Shown here one piece after another: positions 9,253 to 18,236 of a stretch of 64,000 nucleotides of DNA (positions within the stretch are counted from its first letter, which is position 1; the number at the start of each line of letters is the position of its first letter). The position numbers and the translations under genes are program-made. Below the pieces are notes generated by a model. It did no database searches, was not told the origin of the DNA, and was given only the letters and a program-made list of their open reading frames with translations. Source of the stretch: Phyllobacteriaceae bacterium (GTDB lineage: Bacteria; Pseudomonadota; Alphaproteobacteria; Rhizobiales; Rhizobiaceae); assembly GCA_002708825.1 (NCBI GenBank), contig PAPF01000039.1, positions 79,419 through 143,418 on the forward strand. The letters are read 5' to 3'.

Positions 9253-9515
9253 TGCCCCGATCGCGCCTTGTTCCTGAAGCGCTCAATCATGGCATCAATG
9301 GGCGGCATCGGCACGGCCGGTCCGCTGGCCAGCCCTTCCTCCACCGCCTTTTCGAGGCGGGCGATGTAGGCGCGGTGCCGCTCTTCCTGTTCCTCCAGCA
9401 GGCGCAGCGCCGCGCGCACGACATCCGAAACACCCTGGTAACGGCCGGACTTCACGAGTTCGGCGATGAATTCCTGCTGGTGGGCTGTCAGCGACACGCT
9501 CGGATTGCGGCTCAT
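9249..9515 (-). CDS. parD: ParD-family antitoxin
   Basis: 88 residues from ATG 9515, preceded by GGAG at 9521-9524. An in-frame TTG further upstream lacks such a site. The N-terminal half, with VSLTAHQQEFIAELVKSGRYQGVSDVVRAALRLLEE, is the ribbon-helix-helix dimer of ParD/CopG-type antitoxins. The C-terminal half is charged and would wrap the toxin. It overlaps the toxin gene by 4 bases. An inverted repeat just upstream of the RBS is a likely autoregulatory operator. Confidence 0.88.
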   Translation of the reverse strand: MSRNPSVSLTAHQQEFIAELVKSGRYQGVSDVVRAALRLLEEQEERHRAYIARLEKAVEEGLASGPAVPMPPIDAMIERFRNKARSGQ

Positions 9516-9528
9516 GGTGGCTCCTTGA

Positions 9529-9547
9529 TGTAGCAATATTAGCTACA
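9529..9547. promoter_or_regulatory. Inverted repeat, likely ParD operator
   Basis: TGTAGC (9529-9534) and GCTACA (9542-9547) form a perfect 6-bp inverted repeat around an AT-only 7-base spacer. It lies 14 bases upstream of the parD ATG and between parD and the end of betA. Ribbon-helix-helix antitoxins normally repress their own operon through such sites. The assignment is inference. Confidence 0.5.
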
Positions 9548-9571
9548 AGATAGGTCCTGCGCGCGGACTTG

Positions 9572-11257
9572 TCACCTGTCGCTGACCTGCCAGCGCGGAT
9601 TGATCCACGGTTCCAGGTTGGAGGCGGGCAGGGGATGGCGACCCAGAATATGGTCCGACGCCTTCTCGCCCACCATGATGGACGGTGCATTGAGATTGCC
9701 ATTGGTGATGCGCGGGAAGATGGAGCTGTCGGCCACGCGCAGTCCGTCCACCCCGATCACCCGGTTCTGCGGATCGACAACGGACATGGGGTCGCCCGCC
9801 GCCCCCATCCGGCAGGTCCCGCAAGGGTGATAGGCGCTCTCGGCATGGTCGCGGATGAAGCCATCCAGCGCCTCGTCGCTTCGCACATGGTCGCCCGGCG
9901 CGATCTCGCGCCCGCGATAGGGGGCCAACGCTTCCTGGCCGAAGATCTCGCGCGTCAGGCGGATGCAGTGGCGGAACTCGGTCCAGTCGTCGGGATGGCT
10001 CATGTAGTTGAACCGGATGACGGGATTGTCCGCCGGATCGGGCGAACGTAGCGTGACCGACCCGCGCGACTTCGAACGCATCGGGCCGACATGGGCCTGG
10101 AAGCCATGACCCGGTGCCGCCGCCTTTCCGTCATAGCGGATCGCGCCGGCCAGGAAATGGAACTGGATGTCGGGATAGTCGACACCGGCAGCCGAACGCA
10201 CGAAGCCGCACGCCTCGAAATGGTTGGTCGCCCCGGCGCCCTGCTTCAGGAACAGCCATTGAGCCCCGATCAGCGCCTTGGAAACAAGGCCCAGCTTGCC
10301 GTTGAGCGTGATCGGCTGTGAGCATTCCTGCTGGATGTAGAGTTCCAGGTGGTCCTGCAGGTTGGCGCCGACGCCGGGCCGGTCCGCAATCACCTCGATG
10401 CCGTTGGCGCGCAGGTGCTCCGCCGGGCCGATTCCCGAAAGCATGAGCAGCTTCGGTGAATTGATCGCCGAGGCCGCGAGGATCACTTCCCGCCTTGCGT
10501 GAACGGTCCGCACCTGTCCGCCGGCCTCGATCTCGATGCCCGTCGCGCGCCGGTTCTCGAGCACCACGCGGCGTGCCAGGCCGCGGACCAGCCGCACGTT
10601 GTCCCGCTTCAGGGCCGGGCGCAGATAGGCCTTGGCGGCGGAAAACCGCTCGCCCTTGTGAATCGTCTGCTCGAAGGCGGCAAAGCCCTCCTGCTTCTGG
10701 CCGTTATAGTCGTCCGTCACCTCGAAACCGGCCTGCCGGCCCGCTTCGATGAAGGCGCCGTAAAGCGGATTGTCCATCCTCGCGCGGCGCACATGCAGCG
10801 GCCCGGCCTTGCCCCGCCAGTCCGCCTCGCCGGCTTCGGCATTCTCCATGCGCAGGAAATAGGGCAGCACGTCGGCATGGGACCAGCCTTGCGCGCCAGT
10901 GGCCGCCCAATGGTCGAAATCGCGGGCATGGCCGCGCACATAGACCATGCCGTTGATGGAGGACGAGCCGCCGATCACCTTGCCGCGCGGCGTGACAAGC
11001 TGGCGCCCGCCCAGATGCGGTTCGGGCTCGCTTTTCAGCCCCCAGTCATAGAGCCGCATGTTCATCGGGTAGGACAGGGCTGCCGGCATCTGGATGAACG
11101 GTCCGGCATCGCTGCCGCCATGCTCCACCACGATCACCGAGTGCTTCCCGTCCTCCGACAGGCGGTAGGCCATGGCCGATCCGGCAGACCCCGACCCGAC
11201 GATCACGTAATCGGCGGCCAGTGACACGGCATCGTCGAAATGCTTGCCCGACGTCAT
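9572..11257 (-). CDS. betA: Choline dehydrogenase
   Basis: 561 residues from ATG 11257. Flavoprotein of the GMC oxidoreductase family that oxidises choline to betaine aldehyde, usually at the membrane. Seen: the FAD-binding [17 protein letters not shown], the GMC signature around [37 protein letters not shown], and the C-terminal [10 protein letters not shown] with the active-site histidine region, ending in [20 protein letters not shown]. The start lies one base after the betC stop (TGACATG), so it is translationally coupled to betC. Confidence 0.96.
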   Translation of the reverse strand: MTSGKHFDDAVSLAADYVIVGSGSAGSAMAYRLSEDGKHSVIVVEHGGSDAGPFIQMPAALSYPMNMRLYDWGLKSEPEPHLGGRQLVTPRGKVIGGSSSINGMVYVRGHARDFDHWAATGAQGWSHADVLPYFLRMENAEAGEADWRGKAGPLHVRRARMDNPLYGAFIEAGRQAGFEVTDDYNGQKQEGFAAFEQTIHKGERFSAAKAYLRPALKRDNVRLVRGLARRVVLENRRATGIEIEAGGQVRTVHARREVILAASAINSPKLLMLSGIGPAEHLRANGIEVIADRPGVGANLQDHLELYIQQECSQPITLNGKLGLVSKALIGAQWLFLKQGAGATNHFEACGFVRSAAGVDYPDIQFHFLAGAIRYDGKAAAPGHGFQAHVGPMRSKSRGSVTLRSPDPADNPVIRFNYMSHPDDWTEFRHCIRLTREIFGQEALAPYRGREIAPGDHVRSDEALDGFIRDHAESAYHPCGTCRMGAAGDPMSVVDPQNRVIGVDGLRVADSSIFPRITNGNLNAPSIMVGEKASDHILGRHPLPASNLEPWINPRWQVSDR

Positions 11258-11258
11258 G

Positions 11259-12785
11259 TCACTCGCCCCTCGGATAGCGCTTGCTCTCTTCCAGCACGTT
11301 GAGATCCATGTGATTGCGCATGTAGCGCTCGGAAGCCTTCTGCAGCGGCTGGAAATCCCACGGGAAATAGGCGCCGTTGCGCAAGGCCGGATAGACCACC
11401 CAGCGCCGGGCCTGGCTCTGGCGAACCTCCGCGTCAAAGGCCGCCATGTCCCACAGGGCCCGCACGCGTTTCATGAAGGCTTGCACGGTGTCGCCGTGTG
11501 CGGGATCGCCGGCGAGATTGACCAGTTCCCGCGGATCGTCGGCCAGGTTGAAAAGCTGTGGCGGGTCCAGTTCGCAATGGACAAATTTGAGGTTGCCCTC
11601 GCGGATGCAGACGAGCGGTGCCTGTGACCCTTCCGCCGCATACTCGATCAGCACCGGGTCATTCCGGCTTTCCCCATTCATCAGCGCCACCAGGCTCTGT
11701 CCGTCCGTCCAGGGCATGATGCCGGACATGTCGATGCCGGCCAGGTCGGCCAGCGTCGGCAGAATGTCCATGGTCGAGACCGGGTCGGTGACGAGGCGGC
11801 CCGTTCCGCCCGGCACCGCGATCATGATGGGCACGCGCGCCGAGCCCTCGTAAAAGTTCATCTTGAACCACAGGCCGCGCTCGCCCAGCATGTCGCCATG
11901 GTCCGAGCAGAACACGATCACCGTGTTGTCGGCCATGCGCGTGGCCTCCAGCACGTCGAGCAATTCGCCCACCTTGTCGTCGAGATAGGAGATGTTGGCG
12001 AAATAGGCCCGCCGCGACCTTCGGATGTCCTCGTCCGAAATGTCGAAATTCGTGTAGTCGTTGGCCTTGTAGAGCCGCTGCGAATGGGGGTCCTGTTCCT
12101 CGTAGGGGATCGCCGGAACCGCCGGTTCCAGGTGGGCGCAACCGGCATAGAGGTCCCAGTATTTGCGCCGCGCCACGTAAGGATCGTGCGGGTGGGTGAA
12201 GGAGACCGTCACACACCATGGCCGCCGGCCGGAGTCGTCATTCTCGCGCACAAGCTGGTATAGCTTCTGCACCCCGTGGAAGCAGACCTCGTCGTCATAT
12301 TCCATCTGGTTGGTGATCTCGGCCACGCCCGCCCCGGTGACAGAGCCCAGATTGTGATACCACCAGTCGATCCGCTCGCCGGGCTTGCGGTAGTCCGGTG
12401 TCCAGCCGAAATCGGCCGGGTAAATGTCGGTCGTCAGCCGTTCCTCGAACCCGTGCAACTGGTCCGGGCCCACGAAGTGCATCTTGCCCGACAGGCAGGT
12501 GTAGTAGCCCGCCGCGCGCAAATGGTGCGCATAGGTCGGGATGTCCGATGCGAATTCGGCAGCGTTGTCATAGACTCGCGTGCGTTGCGGCAATTGGCCC
12601 GACATGAACGACGCGCGCGCCGGCGCGCACAAAGGCGAGGCGGTGTAGGCGTTGCGAAAGCGCGTGGAGCGTGCCGCCAGCCGTTTCAGGTTGGGCACGT
12701 GCAGCCAGTCGGCCGGTCCGTCGGGAAACAGCGTTCCGTTCAACTGGTCGACCATGATGACAAGGATGTTCGGCTTCGCTGGCAC
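11259..12785 (-). CDS. betC: Choline-sulfatase
   Basis: 508 residues, starting at a GTG (12785) with a GGAG upstream at about 12796-12799. Type I sulfatase that hydrolyses choline-O-sulfate to choline. The formylglycine-forming cysteine is C53 in the motif CAPAR (C-x-P-x-R), metal ligands lie in IMVDQLNG, and the second sulfatase signature is around [12 protein letters not shown]. The C-terminal [11 protein letters not shown] and [17 protein letters not shown] segments are characteristic of BetC. First gene of the leftward bet cluster; betA follows immediately. A palindromic site lies in its upstream region. Confidence 0.95.
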   Translation of the reverse strand: MPAKPNILVIMVDQLNGTLFPDGPADWLHVPNLKRLAARSTRFRNAYTASPLCAPARASFMSGQLPQRTRVYDNAAEFASDIPTYAHHLRAAGYYTCLSGKMHFVGPDQLHGFEERLTTDIYPADFGWTPDYRKPGERIDWWYHNLGSVTGAGVAEITNQMEYDDEVCFHGVQKLYQLVRENDDSGRRPWCVTVSFTHPHDPYVARRKYWDLYAGCAHLEPAVPAIPYEEQDPHSQRLYKANDYTNFDISDEDIRRSRRAYFANISYLDDKVGELLDVLEATRMADNTVIVFCSDHGDMLGERGLWFKMNFYEGSARVPIMIAVPGGTGRLVTDPVSTMDILPTLADLAGIDMSGIMPWTDGQSLVALMNGESRNDPVLIEYAAEGSQAPLVCIREGNLKFVHCELDPPQLFNLADDPRELVNLAGDPAHGDTVQAFMKRVRALWDMAAFDAEVRQSQARRWVVYPALRNGAYFPWDFQPLQKASERYMRNHMDLNVLEESKRYPRGE

Positions 12786-12815
12786 GAATGTCGGCTCCGG
12801 ATTGGTGCGGTTTTT

Positions 12816-12833
12816 ATTGAATGACTGTTCAAT
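12816..12833. promoter_or_regulatory. ATTGAA-N6-TTCAAT palindrome, BetI-like operator candidate
   Basis: ATTGAA at 12816-12821 and TTCAAT at 12828-12833, 31 bases upstream of the betC GTG. BetI (TetR family) sites in other bacteria contain ATTGxA/TTCAAT half-sites, but with a shorter centre. The half-sites match; the 6-base spacing does not. No betI gene is present in this window. Confidence 0.35.
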
Positions 12834-13010
12834 GTGCCTGAATGTGCCATGGCCGCATGGTTCCTGTCAATTCGGGCGCGGGAAGCGCTGGTGCATTCAT
12901 GCACAACCGCTTATCGATCACCCGAGACTTTACCTTGGGAAAAAGCGGGTTCAGATTGACGCCCATGAAAGGGTCGGCACGGCCCGCACAGGACAACCGG
13001 GAGAGACATT

Positions 13011-14177
13011 ATGACCGCATGCATCGTGGGCTGGGCGCATCTGCCCTTCGGCAGGCATTCCGACATCACGCTGGAAGACATGATCGTGAAGGTTGCCCGC
13101 GAGGCGCTGGAGCATGCCGGCATCGGCCCCGGCGATGTGGACGAGATCGTGCTCGGCCATTTCAATGCCGGTTTTTCGCAGCAGGAATTCACCGCCTCGC
13201 TGGTCCTGCAGGCCGATGACGGCTTCCGCTTCAAGCCGGCGACCCGGGTGGAAAACGCCTGCGCCACCGGATCGGCTGCCGTGCGCCAGGGCATCCGCGC
13301 CATCGAGAGCAAGGCAGGCCGCGTCATTCTCGTCGTCGGCGCCGAGCAGATGACCACGACGCCGGGACCCGAGATCGGCAGGAACCTGCTGCGCGCTTCC
13401 TATCTGCCGGAGGATGGCGACACGCCGGCCGGTTTCGCCGGCGTCTTCGGCAAGATCGCCCATGCCTATTTCCAGCGCTATGGCGACCAGTCCGACGCGC
13501 TGGCCGCTATTGCGGCAAAGAACCATCGCAACGGCGTCGGCAATCCCTACGCCCAGATGCGCAAGGATTTCGGCTACGATTTCTGCCGCACCGAAAGCGA
13601 GAAGAACCCCTTCGTTGCCGGTCCGCTGAAGCGCACCGACTGCTCGCTCGTCTCCGATGGCGCGGCGGCCATCGTGCTGACCGACGTTGAGACGGCGCTT
13701 TCGATGAAGCGCGCGGTGGCCATTCGCGGCAATGCCCATGTGCAGGATTTCCTGCCGATGTCGAAGCGCGACATCCTGCTCTTCGAAGGCTGCACCGAAG
13801 CCTGGGCGCAGGCCATGAAGCAGGCCCGTGTCGGCCTCGACGATCTTTCCTTCGTCGAGACCCATGACTGCTTCACCATCGCCGAACTGATCGAATACGA
13901 GGCGATGGGCCTTGCCAGGCCCGGCGAGGGCGCGAAGGTGGCGCTCGAAGGCCAGACGGAGAAGGGTGGCCGCCTGCCGGTCAATCCGTCCGGCGGGCTG
14001 AAGGCCAAGGGTCATCCCATCGGCGCGACCGGCGTTTCCATGCATGCGCTCACCGCCATGCAGTTGATGGGCGAGGCCGATGGCTTCCAGGTGGAGGGCG
14101 CCACGCTGGGCGGCATCTTCAACATGGGCGGCGCCGCGGTGGCCAATTACGTCTCCATCCTGGAGCGCATCAAGTGA
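13011..14177 (+). CDS. Thiolase (acetyl-CoA acetyltransferase, SCP-x type)
   Basis: 388 residues. Thiolase-fold enzyme: nucleophile cysteine in ENACATGSAA, the histidine segment ETHDCFTIAE, and the C-terminal GHPIGATG that carries the second active-site histidine. The ETHDCF form and overall pattern fit the SCP-x/acetyl-CoA acetyltransferase-like subfamily found in degradation clusters rather than classical PhaA/FadA. RBS-like GGGAGAGA precedes the ATG. The SDR gene overlaps its stop by 4 bases, which suggests a two-gene operon acting on a beta-hydroxy/beta-keto acyl-CoA. The substrate is unknown. Confidence 0.85.
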   Translation: MTACIVGWAHLPFGRHSDITLEDMIVKVAREALEHAGIGPGDVDEIVLGHFNAGFSQQEFTASLVLQADDGFRFKPATRVENACATGSAAVRQGIRAIESKAGRVILVVGAEQMTTTPGPEIGRNLLRASYLPEDGDTPAGFAGVFGKIAHAYFQRYGDQSDALAAIAAKNHRNGVGNPYAQMRKDFGYDFCRTESEKNPFVAGPLKRTDCSLVSDGAAAIVLTDVETALSMKRAVAIRGNAHVQDFLPMSKRDILLFEGCTEAWAQAMKQARVGLDDLSFVETHDCFTIAELIEYEAMGLARPGEGAKVALEGQTEKGGRLPVNPSGGLKAKGHPIGATGVSMHALTAMQLMGEADGFQVEGATLGGIFNMGGAAVANYVSILERIK

Positions 14178-14920
14178 ACCGGGTCGCCGTCGTCACCGGC
14201 GGCGCTTCCGGCATCGGTCTTGCCGTTGTCGAGCGCCTGCTGGGCGACGGCTGGACGCTTGGCGTCATCGACGCAAACCGCGCCGCGCTGGCGCAGGCCG
14301 AGGCCGAATTCGAGGGCGAGGACGCGCTGTTCCTCGCCTGCGACATCACCGACGAGGACGAGGTTGCGGAGGTCTTCGACCGCGTTGCCGACACGCTCGG
14401 GCCGCTCGCCGCCCTCGTCAACAGCGCCGGCATTGCCCGCGACCTGCCGGCCATGGAAACATCGGCCGAGCTTTTCCGCCAGATCCTCGACGTGAACCTG
14501 GTGGGCTCCTTCATCGCCTCCAAGGCCGCGGTCGAGCGCATGGGCGACGACCTGGCCATCGTCAACATTTCCTCCGTGTCCGGCCTGCGCGCCAACAAGG
14601 GCCGCGTGGCTTACGGCGCGTCCAAGGCGGGCGTTAAGATGATGACCGAGGTCATGGCCGGGGAACTGGGCACGGCGCGCGTGCGCGTGAACTGCATCGC
14701 CCCCGGCCCGGTCGAAACGCCCATGGTCTCGCGCCTGCACACCGCCGCGGACCGGAGCCAGTGGCTGCCGCGCCTGCCGCTGGCCCGCTACGGCGACCCC
14801 GACGAGATCGCCGCGGCCGTCGCCTTCCTCGTCTCCGAGGAGGCAAGCTTCATCACCGGCCACACGCTGGCCGTCGATGGCGGGTTCCTGTCCGCCGGCA
14901 TACTGGAGGACAAGGCGTGA
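14174..14920 (+). CDS. SDR-family oxidoreductase
   Basis: 248 residues from a GTG that overlaps the thiolase stop (GTGA). Short-chain dehydrogenase/reductase: cofactor loop TGGASGIG, NSAGIA, catalytic serine in NISSVSG, YGASK (Tyr and Lys of the triad), and the C-terminal GHTLAVDGGF. An acidic residue after the second strand (VIDANR) suggests NAD rather than NADP. Coupled to the thiolase, it probably performs the dehydrogenation that precedes thiolysis. The last 133 bases overlap an antisense gene coming from the right. Confidence 0.88.
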   Translation: MNRVAVVTGGASGIGLAVVERLLGDGWTLGVIDANRAALAQAEAEFEGEDALFLACDITDEDEVAEVFDRVADTLGPLAALVNSAGIARDLPAMETSAELFRQILDVNLVGSFIASKAAVERMGDDLAIVNISSVSGLRANKGRVAYGASKAGVKMMTEVMAGELGTARVRVNCIAPGPVETPMVSRLHTAADRSQWLPRLPLARYGDPDEIAAAVAFLVSEEASFITGHTLAVDGGFLSAGILEDKA

Positions 14921-15663
14921 TCGCCTGACATCCCGACCCGGCCGACGCCGGGGATTTTCAGGGCAGGGCGCCGGATGTCGATGCCCGCGACAAGGCCGAA
15001 CATGTGCACTTCCAGGCCCGACCGCAGGCCGGCGGAAAAGCCCATCAGCCCGCCGAGCGAGAAATGCATGTCCGCCCCGTCCGGTGCCAGGTCGAAGGCG
15101 AAAAGTCCCGGCCGCCAGTCCCGTCCCACCGCGTGCGGCGGCAGCACGGCATCCAGTTCCGGCACTGCGCGCAGCACATGGGCGACGAAGGAATTGGAAT
15201 TGGGGCCCGGCCAGATGGTGTAGCCGCCCCGGTGGTTGTAGGGATAGGCGGCGATGGCCGCTTCGATCCTGGGGATCAGCCGCGCGGCATCCGCCCCGCG
15301 CACGGTCTTCACGAAGAAGGGCGCGTTGGAATACCAGCGCGCATCCGCCGCATAGGCGTTGCGCCGCACCGGCTGGCCCCAGCCCACCTTGTCATAGCGG
15401 TTGTAGCGGCCTTCCGCCGGGTCGAAGGTGACGATCCAGCTATGCACGGAGAGGGCTCCCTTCAGCCCGCCCGTGCGCGCCGCCATGACATGGATGACCG
15501 GTTCGTCGAGTGATTCCGCCGGCGGCAGCACGCCGGATGACGTCCAGTCCGCCTGCCGCCATGAGCCCGGCCGGTCCACCGACATCCACCACGCGGCCGA
15601 TGCCAGCGAAGGAAGCAGGAAGAAGATGGCGAAGAGGATTGAAAGCCGCTTGAAGAATCGCAT
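14788..15663 (-). CDS. DUF3750 family exported protein
   Basis: About 291 residues from ATG 15663 (MRFFKRL); another in-frame ATG at 15696 would add 11 residues ahead of the signal peptide. A signal anchor of about 18 hydrophobic residues is followed by SAAWWMSVDRPGSWR. The body, with VIHVMAARTGGLKGALSVHSW, NRYDKVGWG and YTIWPGPNSNSFVAHVLRA, is the DUF3750 pattern, with conserved cysteine-free catalytic-like H/N residues of unknown role. The conserved part ends near IPGVGRVG. The last 40 or so residues are read antisense to the SDR gene and look like read-through, not a domain. Confidence 0.8.
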   Translation of the reverse strand: MRFFKRLSILFAIFFLLPSLASAAWWMSVDRPGSWRQADWTSSGVLPPAESLDEPVIHVMAARTGGLKGALSVHSWIVTFDPAEGRYNRYDKVGWGQPVRRNAYAADARWYSNAPFFVKTVRGADAARLIPRIEAAIAAYPYNHRGGYTIWPGPNSNSFVAHVLRAVPELDAVLPPHAVGRDWRPGLFAFDLAPDGADMHFSLGGLMGFSAGLRSGLEVHMFGLVAGIDIRRPALKIPGVGRVGMSGDHALSSSMPADRNPPSTASVWPVMKLASSETRKATAAAISSGSP

Positions 15664-15739
15664 GCGCTCGGGTCCGTATGGCATCGTGTCCGGCAATGGC
15701 CGTCATGACGGTATCTGGAATGGAAAATGAGGTCAAAAC

Positions 15740-16747
15740 ATGGACAATCCCGTGCTGGTTGAAGTCACGCGCGGCGGCCGGGTGGAAAGCCGGCATCGCG
15801 GCGCCTTCGTGATCATGGACGGCGGCGGCCACGTGGTTGCCGCCAGCGGCGATATCGACCGCCCGGTCTTTCCGCGCTCCGCCGTCAAGGCCATCCAGGC
15901 GCTCCCGCTCATCGAAAGCGGCGCGGCCGATGCCTTTGTCTTCGACGACGCGGATCTGGCGCTGGCCTGCGCATCCCATTCCGGCGAACCTGGCCATGTG
16001 GAGCGCGCCGCCTCCATGCTGGCGCGCGCCGGCCTTTCCGAGGCCGACCTGGAATGCGGCAGCCACTGGGCGGCGGACCCGGCGGTGCTCATCGAGCAGG
16101 CCCGCGCCATGGAGTGCCCAAACCAGTTGCACAACAATTGTTCGGGCAAGCACGCGGGCTTCCTGTGCACCTGCCGCCATCTGGGCTTTGCCACGAAGGG
16201 CTATGTAGCGGCCGGCCACGCGGAGCAGCGCCTCATCGCCGAAACCATGAGCGCCGTCACAGGCGCGGCCCATGACGCGGACAATGCGGCCATCGACGGC
16301 TGCGCCATCCCCACCTATGCCGTGCCGCTGATGGCGCTGGCCCGCGGCTTTGCCCGCATGGCGACGGGCGAAGGGCTGGAACCGGTCCGCGCCGCCGCCG
16401 CGCGCCGCCTCATCGCCGCCTGCATGGCCGAGCCCTGGTTCATGGCCGGGACCGGCCGCTTCGACACGCGCATCATGCAGGCCGCCCCCGGCAGGGTCTT
16501 CGCCAAGATCGGCGCCGAAGGCGTCTATTGCGCGGCCCTTCCGGAACTGGGCCTTGGCCTTGCGCTGAAGGCCGACGACGGCGCTGAGCGCGCCGCCGAG
16601 ACCATGCTTGCCGCCGTGCTGGCCTATGCCGCCGCCGGGCGCGACGGCGCGCTGGCCGGCCGGCTCGAAGCCTTCGCCCACCGCCCGGTGCTCAACCGCA
16701 ATGGCGAGACGGTTGGCGAGATCCGCCCCGCCGCGCCGCTGGTGTGA
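15740..16747 (+). CDS. Rhizobium-type L-asparaginase
   Basis: 335 residues. Matches the R. etli AnsII/ReAV-type asparaginase, a serine-lysine hydrolase unrelated to the E. coli enzyme. The FPRSAVK motif gives the first Ser-Lys pair (S47, K50), and SHSGE supplies the second serine (S79), one residue off the numbering known for ReAV. NNCSGKHAGFLC is the metal- and substrate-binding cysteine region, and GTGRFDTRIM and AKIGAEGVYC lie in the C-terminal half. It converts asparagine to aspartate and ammonia. It stands alone between two leftward genes. Confidence 0.92.
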   Translation: MDNPVLVEVTRGGRVESRHRGAFVIMDGGGHVVAASGDIDRPVFPRSAVKAIQALPLIESGAADAFVFDDADLALACASHSGEPGHVERAASMLARAGLSEADLECGSHWAADPAVLIEQARAMECPNQLHNNCSGKHAGFLCTCRHLGFATKGYVAAGHAEQRLIAETMSAVTGAAHDADNAAIDGCAIPTYAVPLMALARGFARMATGEGLEPVRAAAARRLIAACMAEPWFMAGTGRFDTRIMQAAPGRVFAKIGAEGVYCAALPELGLGLALKADDGAERAAETMLAAVLAYAAAGRDGALAGRLEAFAHRPVLNRNGETVGEIRPAAPLV

Positions 16748-16765
16748 TGGGCTTCGCCAACGGCA

Positions 16766-18136
16766 CTAGCCCGTCGCGTTGCGCTCCACGGTGAGATGTG
16801 GCCAGGCCTCCGCGCCGCGCGCGGCCAGGTCGCCGGTGGCGGGCTCGCTCCAGCGGTAGCCGACAATGGCGCCGTTCGGCGTGTCCGCGATCATGTTGCC
16901 GGAAATGACCGCCCGGCCGGCGCCGTCCGCCACCGTCACGGCGATGCCCGTGCCGCAGGCGCGGATGACATTGCCGCTCGCCACCACGTTGCGCAGGAAT
17001 TCACCCCAGCCCAGATGCAGCCCGTAGCGCGGCGCGCCTTCCACCGTGTTGCCGGAAACGGATGTGTCGGCCTCAGCCGTGATGCCGACGCCGAAGCCGG
17101 GCGGATCGGCCGGGTAGGGGCCTTGCGTCAAGAGGTTGCGCACCAGGTTGCCCTGGATCACGGCCAGCCGCCCGCCCTCGTTGAAATTGACCGCCGATAT
17201 GCCATTGGCAGCGCCATCCACGATATTGCCGGCGATCACCGCGCCCTCGAAGGCGAATTCGGTGTAGAGCGCGGTCTCGCCCGAGCGCAGGCAGGTGTTT
17301 CCCTGCGCGATCATGTTGGAAGCCGAATTGGCGCGAATGGCGGAGAAGGCGCAGTCCGAAACGTTGTTGTTGGCGACGGTCACGCCGCCGGCGCGAAACA
17401 GGTTGATGCCGTTGCCGAACTGTCCGGTGCCGCCATTGCGCGCGCCGATGCGGGCAATGCGGTTGTTCGTGATGGAACTGCCGTCATGGGCGGCCTGCCA
17501 GCGGTGGACGAGCAGCCCGCCATTGCCGCAATCCTCCACCGTGTTGCCGGTGACGGCGAGACCGGCCGATTCCACCGCGTAGAGCGCGTAATCCTGCGCG
17601 CCGGAAAGGGTGCTGCGCTCGATCCGCCCGCCGCAGCGTTCAATGACGACGGCGCTCTTGCCCGCGCCGATGATCTCGCAATTGTCGATGACCACGCGCG
17701 CCACGCGGCGCAGGTCGATCAGCCCTTGCGTCTGGTCCGAAAGCCAGCGGTTCTGCCCGTCAATGGTCAGGCCCGTGAGCGAGAGGAACGCGCAATCCTC
17801 GCCGGCGAACAGGTGGCCGTTGCCGGTATAGACGATGCGCGTTGCCCCCGGCACGCCGGAAAGGCTGACGCGGGCGGGCAGGGTCAGGTTGGAGACGGGG
17901 TATTCGCCCGGCGGCAGGAAGACCGGCTGGCCGCGCCGCGCCGCCTCGTCCAGCATGCGCTGGAAGACGCGCGACTGGTCATCCAGCGCGCCGGGGCGCA
18001 CGCCCAGTTCGCTGGCGGGAATGGAGCCGCGCATGGCCGCATTCTCGAACAGCGTTCGCGCGCTGGCCTGAAATGGCACGGCGGCGGCCGCCGCGGCCGG
18101 GAGCAGGGCGGAGAAAAAGCGGCGTCTGTCCATCAT
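16766..18136 (-). CDS. Tat-exported parallel beta-helix protein (TIGR03808-like)
   Basis: 456 residues from the first of two adjacent ATGs (18136), with GGGAGA a few bases upstream. The N-terminus MMDRRRFFSALLPAAAAAA is a twin-arginine signal, so the protein is probably folded before export to the periplasm. The rest is a series of short repeats with N-x-(I/V)-x-x-x-x-x-G-(I/L) spacing (VTGNTVEDCG, ITNNRIARIG, VANNNVSDC and so on), the pattern of a right-handed parallel beta-helix. An N-terminal pectate-lyase-like segment contains PVFLPPGEY. It resembles the Tat-translocated repetitive protein family TIGR03808 of rhizobia. No catalytic assignment is possible. Confidence 0.85.
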   Translation of the reverse strand: MMDRRRFFSALLPAAAAAAVPFQASARTLFENAAMRGSIPASELGVRPGALDDQSRVFQRMLDEAARRGQPVFLPPGEYPVSNLTLPARVSLSGVPGATRIVYTGNGHLFAGEDCAFLSLTGLTIDGQNRWLSDQTQGLIDLRRVARVVIDNCEIIGAGKSAVVIERCGGRIERSTLSGAQDYALYAVESAGLAVTGNTVEDCGNGGLLVHRWQAAHDGSSITNNRIARIGARNGGTGQFGNGINLFRAGGVTVANNNVSDCAFSAIRANSASNMIAQGNTCLRSGETALYTEFAFEGAVIAGNIVDGAANGISAVNFNEGGRLAVIQGNLVRNLLTQGPYPADPPGFGVGITAEADTSVSGNTVEGAPRYGLHLGWGEFLRNVVASGNVIRACGTGIAVTVADGAGRAVISGNMIADTPNGAIVGYRWSEPATGDLAARGAEAWPHLTVERNATG

Positions 18137-18236
18137 TGGCACATCTCCCGTGTTCGAACCGGTTGACATGCGCGGACCATGCCAAGAAGGATGGGTGGAC
18201 TGTGTCGCAGCACGGATCGGGAGGGGGCAGCACAAG

